From assembly GCA_027056525.1 (NCBI GenBank), contig JALUKO010000345.1, positions 1 to 6,974 of the forward strand: DNA of 6,974 nt, given 5' to 3'. The position numbers were made by a program, and so were the translations under genes. Of the stretch, positions 1 to 4,757 are shown piece after piece. Source of the stretch: Helicobacteraceae bacterium (lineage in GTDB: Bacteria > Campylobacterota > Campylobacteria > Campylobacterales > Sulfurimonadaceae). Position 1 is the first letter of the stretch, and each line of letters starts with the position of its first letter. The notes beneath the pieces were generated by a model. The model searched no databases. It worked only from the letters and a program-made list of their open reading frames with translations, and was not told where the DNA came from.

Positions 1-962
1 GACCAGAGATTGATATGGGTGAGTATAACACTTTGGTGAAAGAGTTTGAAAAGCCTGTAGTAACTGATGAAGAGGTTGATCAAAGAATCAAAGAGTTGGC
101 AACTGCTCAAGCTCCTTTGGTTGATGTTGAAGAGGATCGTGCCTTGGTTGATGGTGATACTGCACTCATTGACTTTGAAGGTTCTGTTGATGGTGAACTT
201 TTTGAAGGTGGTTCAGCGAAAGACTTCGCACTTCGTTTAGGTTCTGCTCAGTTCATTCCAGGGTTTGAAGAGCAAGTAGTGGGTATGAAAAAAGGGGAGG
301 AAAAAGTTATTAAAGTAACTTTCCCTGAGAACTATGGTGGTGAAAAGCTTGCAGGTAAAGATGCAGAGTTCAAAGTAAAAGTGAATGCTATTCAGACCAA
401 AGGTGAGGTGAGTATTGATGATGAACTTGCTAAAAAAATGCTTCCGGGTCAAGATGATGCAACATTACAAAGCCTTAAAGAGCAGGTAAAAACTCAAATA
501 GAAAATGAAAAACTCTCAAAACTTTATAATGATGAGCTCAAACCGGCATTGTTGGAAAGTTTTGTAGAAAACTTCAAATTTGATCTTCCTGAGTTTGTTG
601 TTGAGCAAGAGATCGATATGGCACTCAACAAAAAAGCAAGAGAGATGAGTGAAGATGAGATCAAAGAGCTTCGTGAGAATGAAGAAAAACTTAAAGAACT
701 TCGCGAAACTTTCCGTGAGGATGCACAAAGAAGTGTAAGAGCTACATTTATAGTAGATGCTCTTGCAAATGCAGAAGATATAAAAGTTGATGAGCAAGAA
801 GTTATGCAGACTATTTACTTTGAAGCTATGCAAATGGGACAAGATCCTCAAAAAGCATATGAGGAGTATAAAAGCGCAGGTTATCTTCCGGCGATCCAGA
901 TGTCTATGGTAGAAGATAAAGTACTTAGTAAGCTTTTAGACTCAAAGATGAAAGAAGCATAA
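1..962 (+). CDS. tig: Trigger factor, 5'-truncated by the window edge
   Basis: Ribosome-associated chaperone and peptidyl-prolyl isomerase that meets nascent chains at the exit tunnel. The frame is open from base 3 (first codons P-E-I-D-M) to the TAA at 960-962, giving about 319 visible residues. PEIDM aligns with the PEVEL segment near residue 110 of E. coli trigger factor, so the ribosome-binding N-terminal domain lies upstream and the ATG at 15 is internal. Counting from that ATG, an FKBP-type domain spans about residues 44-128, with the hallmarks DFEGSVDGELFEGG, IPGFEEQVVGMKKGE and VTFPENYGG. The rest (about 135-315) is the helical, charged, SurA-like C-terminal chaperone domain, including a short repeated KELRE. 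The stop is 4 nt before clpP, so this is the first visible gene of the operon. The family is clear from motifs and domain order; only the start is missing. Confidence 0.96.
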   Translation, partial: PEIDMGEYNTLVKEFEKPVVTDEEVDQRIKELATAQAPLVDVEEDRALVDGDTALIDFEGSVDGELFEGGSAKDFALRLGSAQFIPGFEEQVVGMKKGEEKVIKVTFPENYGGEKLAGKDAEFKVKVNAIQTKGEVSIDDELAKKMLPGQDDATLQSLKEQVKTQIENEKLSKLYNDELKPALLESFVENFKFDLPEFVVEQEIDMALNKKAREMSEDEIKELRENEEKLKELRETFREDAQRSVRATFIVDALANAEDIKVDEQEVMQTIYFEAMQMGQDPQKAYEEYKSAGYLPAIQMSMVEDKVLSKLLDSKMKEA

Positions 963-966
963 TCAG

Positions 967-1557
967 ATGAGTTATATCCCTTATGTTGTAGAAAAAACGG
1001 GGCGCGGTGAGCGTTCTTACGATATTTATTCTCGCCTTTTAAAAGACAGAATTGTTATGCTCAGCGGAGAGGTGAATGATGCAGTCGCTTCTTCTATAGT
1101 TGCGCAGTTTTTATTCTTAGAAGCTGAAGATCCTGAAAAGGATATCTATTTCTACATCAACTCCCCAGGTGGGGTTGTAACAGCGGGAATGGCTATATAT
1201 GATACTATGAATTATATTCGTCCCCATGTCGCAACTATTTGTATTGGACAGGCTGCATCTATGGGAGCATTTTTACTCTCTTCGGGTGAAAAGGGGAAAC
1301 GTTATGCCCTTCCTCACGCAAGAATCATGATACATCAACCTCTTGGTGGTGCACAGGGTCAAGCGACAGATATTGCTATTCAGGCTGAAGAGATACTTCG
1401 CATGAAAAAAGAGCTCAATGAGATACTTGCAAAAAATACCGGACAAGATGTAAAAACCATAGAAAACGATACTGATCGTGACAACTTTATGAGTGCAAAA
1501 GAGTCTCAAGAGTATGGCATGATAGATGAAGTCTTGGTAAAAAACGATAAAGAGTAA
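967..1557 (+). CDS. clpP: ATP-dependent Clp protease proteolytic subunit ClpP
   Basis: Serine peptidase that forms the double-heptamer barrel and degrades proteins fed in by ClpX or ClpA. At 196 residues it is full length. The triad is visible as Ser98 in GQAASMGAF, His123 in RIMIHQP and Asp172 in TDRDNFMSA, each one position above E. coli mature numbering (97/122/171). The oxyanion/strand motif INSPGG is at 65-69. The N-terminus MSYIPYVVEKTGRGERSYD lines up with the mature E. coli N-terminus, so there is essentially no propeptide. The start is ATG 4 nt after the tig stop, with only a weak purine-rich stretch upstream, which suggests translational coupling to tig. No clpX follows, unlike the enterobacterial tig-clpP-clpX order; the unfoldase must be encoded elsewhere. 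Confidence 0.98.
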   Translation: MSYIPYVVEKTGRGERSYDIYSRLLKDRIVMLSGEVNDAVASSIVAQFLFLEAEDPEKDIYFYINSPGGVVTAGMAIYDTMNYIRPHVATICIGQAASMGAFLLSSGEKGKRYALPHARIMIHQPLGGAQGQATDIAIQAEEILRMKKELNEILAKNTGQDVKTIENDTDRDNFMSAKESQEYGMIDEVLVKNDKE

Positions 1558-1560
1558 GGA
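1555..1560 (+). promoter_or_regulatory. Ribosome binding site of the degenerate GGDEF gene
   Basis: TAAGGA overlaps the clpP stop codon and lies 6 nt before the ATG at 1567. It fixes that start and suggests the gene is translated efficiently in coupling with clpP. Confidence 0.7.
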
Positions 1561-1566
1561 AATTTC

Positions 1567-2634
1567 ATGGCAGGACCATTAAAAAGTAGAAATCGTCGTG
1601 AACCCGGTGAAAGCCCAAAAGGAGCTGCTGCTTCTGTAGCAAAAATGAGCGAGCCGACAAGTGATTTAGAAGTGTACTCCAAAGAGGTGCTCAACGCACT
1701 CATTATGGATAACCTGCCACCTACTCCAAACAACTTTTCTTTATATTTTGACAGACTTTTAGAAGACAAGAGTGAAAATCTGCGCAGACAGATACACTCT
1801 ATGTTGGAACTTGAAGAGAACAATGATGATGAGAATACTATCATGCTTGAACAAAGCCTTAAGCAAGGCTTTTCGTCAGTAAAAAATATTTTGGGTGTTA
1901 CGGCAAACCTTTATAAAAATATGAGTTTAATGACCAAAATTCTTGAAAAGAGAAAAAAAGAGTTAAGCGATGATGTTGATATACAGTCGGCTTCTGGCAT
2001 ACTTAATCTTCTTGAAAATGATGTTGCAAAACTCAATACAATTTTGAAAAAACAAAATACCCAAATGAAAACAATGTATGATGAGACTGCAAAGATTGTT
2101 AAAAGTGTTGAAAATGAAACTATCTTTGATAACAAATTTGGTGTTTACAACAAACGCTATCTGTTGACAAAACTTGAGCAGGAACTTGAGCTCATCAAAG
2201 AGTTCAAGCATAAAAGTTCACTGATTATGATAGAACTCTCTCGTGACTTAAAAGAGAGTGTCAATAACGAAAAAGCGGTGATGCTTATGACAAGAACTAT
2301 AGCAAGATTGCTTCTGAAAACTTCCAGAAGAAGCGATACTGTAGCACACTACGGCAACGGTGTGTTCTCTATGCTTTTAAAACATACGGATATTGAGAGT
2401 GCCAAAAAAGCAAGCGAAAGATTGTGCTATCTTGTATCTAACAGTAACTTTTTTCTGGCAGATCGTGAAATACAGCTTAAAATATCCATAGGTATTACGG
2501 AAATCTTGCCGGCATATACGATAGAGGAGATTGTTGTTTCTGCCATGAAGGGTATAGAAAAAGCATATGAAGATAAGAAAGTTGACTTTGCTGTTTCACT
2601 ACGAACAAAGGTGAATTCAGGAGAAAAAAAATAA
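1567..2634 (+). CDS. Degenerate GGDEF-domain protein, possible c-di-GMP receptor
   Basis: A 355-residue soluble protein with no signal peptide or membrane segment. Residues 1-30 are a basic, Gly/Ala/Pro-containing tail. Residues 34-80 contain LPPTPNNFSLYF, which resembles a helical N-terminal segment with a PPTP-x-N-(Y/F) motif found in some soluble diguanylate cyclases. Residues about 90-185 are charged and heptad-like, probably coiled coil. A GGDEF fold runs from about 187 to 345 (FDNKFGVYNKRYL at the usual DxLTxLxNRR site; KISIGI near the end). The active site is lost: GGDEF reads GNGVF (263-267), and the upstream metal-binding D-x-D region reads IELSRD. The inhibitory-site RxxD is kept as R254-R-S-D257, five residues before the motif as in PleD, and R285 matches PleD R390. 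I infer a c-di-GMP-binding or purely structural regulator rather than a cyclase. It lies 9 nt after clpP and 3 nt before def. No EAL domain is present and its true function is unknown. Confidence 0.88.
   Translation: MAGPLKSRNRREPGESPKGAAASVAKMSEPTSDLEVYSKEVLNALIMDNLPPTPNNFSLYFDRLLEDKSENLRRQIHSMLELEENNDDENTIMLEQSLKQGFSSVKNILGVTANLYKNMSLMTKILEKRKKELSDDVDIQSASGILNLLENDVAKLNTILKKQNTQMKTMYDETAKIVKSVENETIFDNKFGVYNKRYLLTKLEQELELIKEFKHKSSLIMIELSRDLKESVNNEKAVMLMTRTIARLLLKTSRRSDTVAHYGNGVFSMLLKHTDIESAKKASERLCYLVSNSNFFLADREIQLKISIGITEILPAYTIEEIVVSAMKGIEKAYEDKKVDFAVSLRTKVNSGEKK
2619..2623 (+). promoter_or_regulatory. Likely ribosome binding site of def
   Basis: AGGAG sits inside the last codons of the GGDEF gene, 14 nt before the def ATG. 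The spacing is longer than usual, so coupling through the 3-nt gap between stop and start may also contribute. Confidence 0.45.
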
Positions 2635-2637
2635 GCG

Positions 2638-3162
2638 ATGAAGTTAACAATAGTTGAGTATCCAAATAAAAAACTAAAAGAAAAATCTCTTAGAGTTGAA
2701 AAATTTGACAGCGAACTTCATGATCTTTTGGATGCTATGTATCCCATAATGATGGAGTCAAACGGTATCGGTTTGGCAGCCATACAAGTTGCCCATGCAA
2801 AGCAGGTTTTGATCTTAAATATTCCCGAAGAAGACGGTGAACAACCTTATGAAAATCTCTTAGAGATGATCAATCCCGTTATAACACATAAAAGCGGAAC
2901 AACAACGTATCAAGAGGGGTGCTTAAGTGTACCTCAATTTTATGAAGATATTACAAGATATGAAAACATTACCGTAAATTACCAAGATAGGGACGGCAAC
3001 ACGAAAACACTAGAAGCCGATGGGCTTTTGAGTATAGCGATACAACATGAAGTTGACCATCTCAATGGCATACTTTTTATAGATAAACTTTCCTATTCCA
3101 GAAGAAAAAAGTTTGAAAAAGAGTATAAAAAACTACAAAAAGAGAAAAAGCGTTCCTCGTAA
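2638..3162 (+). CDS. def: Peptide deformylase
   Basis: Metallohydrolase that removes the formyl group from the N-terminal Met of nascent proteins at the ribosome. At 174 residues it is close to the E. coli length (169). All three family motifs are intact: GIGLAAIQ at 43-50, EGCLSVP at 93-99 with metal ligand Cys95, and QHEVDH at 136-141 with ligands His137 and His141 and catalytic Glu138. Residues about 153-174 form a strongly basic tail rich in Lys and Arg; in E. coli the C-terminal helix contacts the ribosome, so the same role is plausible here. It begins 3 nt after the GGDEF gene stop and is the last gene of the tight cluster. Trigger factor and Def share the nascent chain as substrate, which fits their linkage. 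Confidence 0.98.
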   Translation: MKLTIVEYPNKKLKEKSLRVEKFDSELHDLLDAMYPIMMESNGIGLAAIQVAHAKQVLILNIPEEDGEQPYENLLEMINPVITHKSGTTTYQEGCLSVPQFYEDITRYENITVNYQDRDGNTKTLEADGLLSIAIQHEVDHLNGILFIDKLSYSRRKKFEKEYKKLQKEKKRSS

Positions 3163-3184
3163 ATAGTTATCATTTTATTGCATT

Positions 3185-3225
3185 TTGACATATTTTTAAT
3201 TATTTTTAGAGATAGATACTATGAT
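3185..3225 (+). promoter_or_regulatory. Possible promoter for comM
   Basis: The 86-nt gap after def is very AT-rich. It contains a perfect TTGACA at 3185-3190, runs of T at about 3191-3207, and -10-like hexamers GATACT (3215-3220) and TATGAT (3220-3225). The spacing from TTGACA to either hexamer (24 and 29 nt) is too long for a classical pair. Campylobacterotal sigma-70 promoters rely mostly on the -10 with T-rich upstream sequence, and TATGAT fits that pattern. Transcription would then start near 3230, giving a leader of about 15-20 nt. This is inferred from pattern only; comM may instead be read through from def. Confidence 0.35.
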
Positions 3226-3244
3226 ACCTTTCATAAAGGAAGGT
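3226..3244 (+). promoter_or_regulatory. comM ribosome binding site within a small hairpin
   Basis: The purine run AAAGGAAGG (3235-3243) places its core 5-8 nt before the ATG at 3249. That favours ATG 3249 over the GTG at 3243, which would be only 2 nt from AAGGA. CCTTT at 3227-3231 can pair with AAAGG at 3235-3239 across a CAT loop, or ACCTT (3226-3230) with AAGGT (3240-3244). Either weak hairpin would cover the ribosome binding site. Confidence 0.5.
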
Positions 3245-3248
3245 GATT

Positions 3249-4757
3249 ATGAAAAAAGTTTTGTGTGCAACATATGAGGGTATAGATGCAAAAGTGGTTC
3301 AAGTTGAGTCCACCCTAACCAAAGGCTTACCCTCTTTTAGCATCGTTGGCATGGCTAGCGCATCTATCACAGAAGCAAAAGAGCGGGTGAAATCGGCACT
3401 TTTATGTAATGATTTTTCTTTTCCTCCAAAGCGAATAACGATAAATTTGGCCCCAAGCGATGTAAAAAAAGAGGGAAGTCAGTTTGATCTGAGCATAGCA
3501 CTTCTCATAGCTTCAAGTGAGATCGAGGATGATCTCAGTGAGTGGTTTGTTTTTGGTGAATTAGGACTCAACGGAGATGTAAAAGAAAATGTGCACCTTT
3601 ACCCGCTTCTACTTTCTCTTGCAAATCAAAATATTATAAAAAAAGCTATCGTTCCTTATGGGGCTTTAGAGAAGTTGTTAAAAATTCCAAACATTGAATT
3701 TTATGGTGTTAAAAATTTGCAAGAAGCGATTGAGTTGCTGAAAAATAAAGAGCATCTCACTCCCACCTCCCAAGCATCTCAAATAGAGTACCCTTTTTAT
3801 GAACTAGAGGGGGAAAGATTTTACTACACCAAAGAGTATGTGTATGACTTTATTGATGTTAAAGGTCAGGAGGTGGCAAAACGCGCGGCACTTATAGCAG
3901 CAGCAGGTTTTCATAACATACTTTTTGAGGGAAGTCCCGGCTGTGGTAAAAGCATGATAGCGCAACGTCTGCGTTATATACTACCACCTATGCGAACAGA
4001 TGAGATCTTAGAAACGGCAAAACTGCAGGTACTTGATATGGATGAACCGGATTTTAAGCCACACAGAAGTATGCGCTCACCACACCACTCATCTACATTG
4101 GCGAGTATCTTTGGCGGCGGCTCTTTTAGAGCACAGATAGGAGAGGTGGGTCTTGCACACAGGGGCTTGCTTTTTTTCGATGAACTGCCACACTTTTCAA
4201 AGAGTATACTTGAAGCACTGCGCGAACCTATGCAGGATAATAAAATACGGATCTCTCGTGTCAATGCAAAAGTGGAGTATCCGAGTGATTTTCTTTTTGT
4301 CGCTGCGATGAACCCCTGTAAATGCGGAAATCTTTTAGATGAAAATAAAGAGTGCAGATGTAATGAGCTTGAAATTCAGCGTTATAAAAACAGACTTTCT
4401 GATCCTTTTTTGGACAGGATAGATCTTAATGTCATTATGCAAAATGTTAACTCTCAGGACACAGCGAGCTATTCATCCAAAGAGCTTCACAAAAGGGTGG
4501 TTGAGGCACATATATTTGCACATCAAAGGGGGCAAAAAAAGTTCAATGCAAAGCTTGATGATCTGGAGATTGAACATTTTTGTGTCATGGATAATGATAC
4601 GCAAGAAACACTTGAAGTTGCTACTGAGCGATTTTCATTATCGTTTAGAAGTATAAAAAAAGTTCAAAAAGTGAGTCGAACCATAGCTGATCTTGAGGGT
4701 AGTCACAGCATAAAAAAAGAGCATCTTCTAGAAGCTCTTAGTTATAGAAGACGCTAG
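3249..4757 (+). CDS. comM: YifB/ComM family Mg-chelatase-type AAA+ ATPase
   Basis: A 502-residue AAA+ protein close to the usual family length of about 500. In Vibrio cholerae ComM is a hexameric branch-migration helicase that helps integrate imported DNA during natural transformation; that role is assumed here from family. An N-terminal ChlI-like domain (about 1-165) contains KGLPSFSIVGM and the NLAPSDVKKEGSQFDL segment. The ATPase core has Walker A GSPGCGKS at 228-235, Walker B LLFFDELP with Asp311-Glu312, and MNPCKCG at 354-360. A Cys pair-of-pairs (357, 359, 369, 371) may bind zinc, and RLSDPFLDRIDL is at 382-393. The C-terminal Mg_chelatase_C domain ends in SYRRR. Everything needed for ATPase activity appears intact. 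It lies 86 nt after def and probably has its own promoter. Its TAG stop overlaps the metH stop on the other strand by 4 bp. Confidence 0.95.
   Translation: MKKVLCATYEGIDAKVVQVESTLTKGLPSFSIVGMASASITEAKERVKSALLCNDFSFPPKRITINLAPSDVKKEGSQFDLSIALLIASSEIEDDLSEWFVFGELGLNGDVKENVHLYPLLLSLANQNIIKKAIVPYGALEKLLKIPNIEFYGVKNLQEAIELLKNKEHLTPTSQASQIEYPFYELEGERFYYTKEYVYDFIDVKGQEVAKRAALIAAAGFHNILFEGSPGCGKSMIAQRLRYILPPMRTDEILETAKLQVLDMDEPDFKPHRSMRSPHHSSTLASIFGGGSFRAQIGEVGLAHRGLLFFDELPHFSKSILEALREPMQDNKIRISRVNAKVEYPSDFLFVAAMNPCKCGNLLDENKECRCNELEIQRYKNRLSDPFLDRIDLNVIMQNVNSQDTASYSSKELHKRVVEAHIFAHQRGQKKFNAKLDDLEIEHFCVMDNDTQETLEVATERFSLSFRSIKKVQKVSRTIADLEGSHSIKKEHLLEALSYRRR
4712..4739 (-). terminator. Rho-independent terminator of metH, inside comM
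   Basis: Read on the minus strand, the first stem arm begins 15 nt past the metH stop. AAGAGC (4739-4734) pairs with GCTCTT (4722-4717) around an 11-nt loop in which two more pairs can form after an A/A mismatch. The second arm runs into a T-tract (seven T, 4718-4712, two of them in the stem). A hairpin followed directly by T is the intrinsic-terminator pattern. The plus strand has no T-tract after the hairpin, so it is one-directional. The same bases encode a conserved C-terminal part of ComM. Confidence 0.7.
4754..4757. other. Shared CTAG stop overlap of convergent comM and metH
   Basis: The palindrome CTAG gives the TAG stop of comM on the plus strand (4755-4757) and the TAG stop of metH on the minus strand (4756-4754). 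The two genes therefore overlap by 4 bp with no intergenic DNA. Confidence 0.97.

Noticed and set aside
237..851. Minus-strand frames of 71 and 111 codons opposite tig
   Set aside because: Phe/Ile/Leu-rich translations are the expected complement of a Lys/Glu-rich coding strand; no supporting signals.
2353..2367. Calling the GGDEF gene an active diguanylate cyclase
   Set aside because: The motif codes for GNGVF and the metal-binding acidic positions upstream are also replaced, so catalysis is unlikely.
3243..3251. GTG at 3243 as the comM start
   Set aside because: It overlaps the ribosome binding purine run; ATG at 3249 has normal spacing and gives the usual family N-terminus.
3349..3365. 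TTGGCATGGCTAGCGCA as a sigma-54 promoter
   Set aside because: It lacks the GC element at the correct spacing and lies within comM coding sequence.
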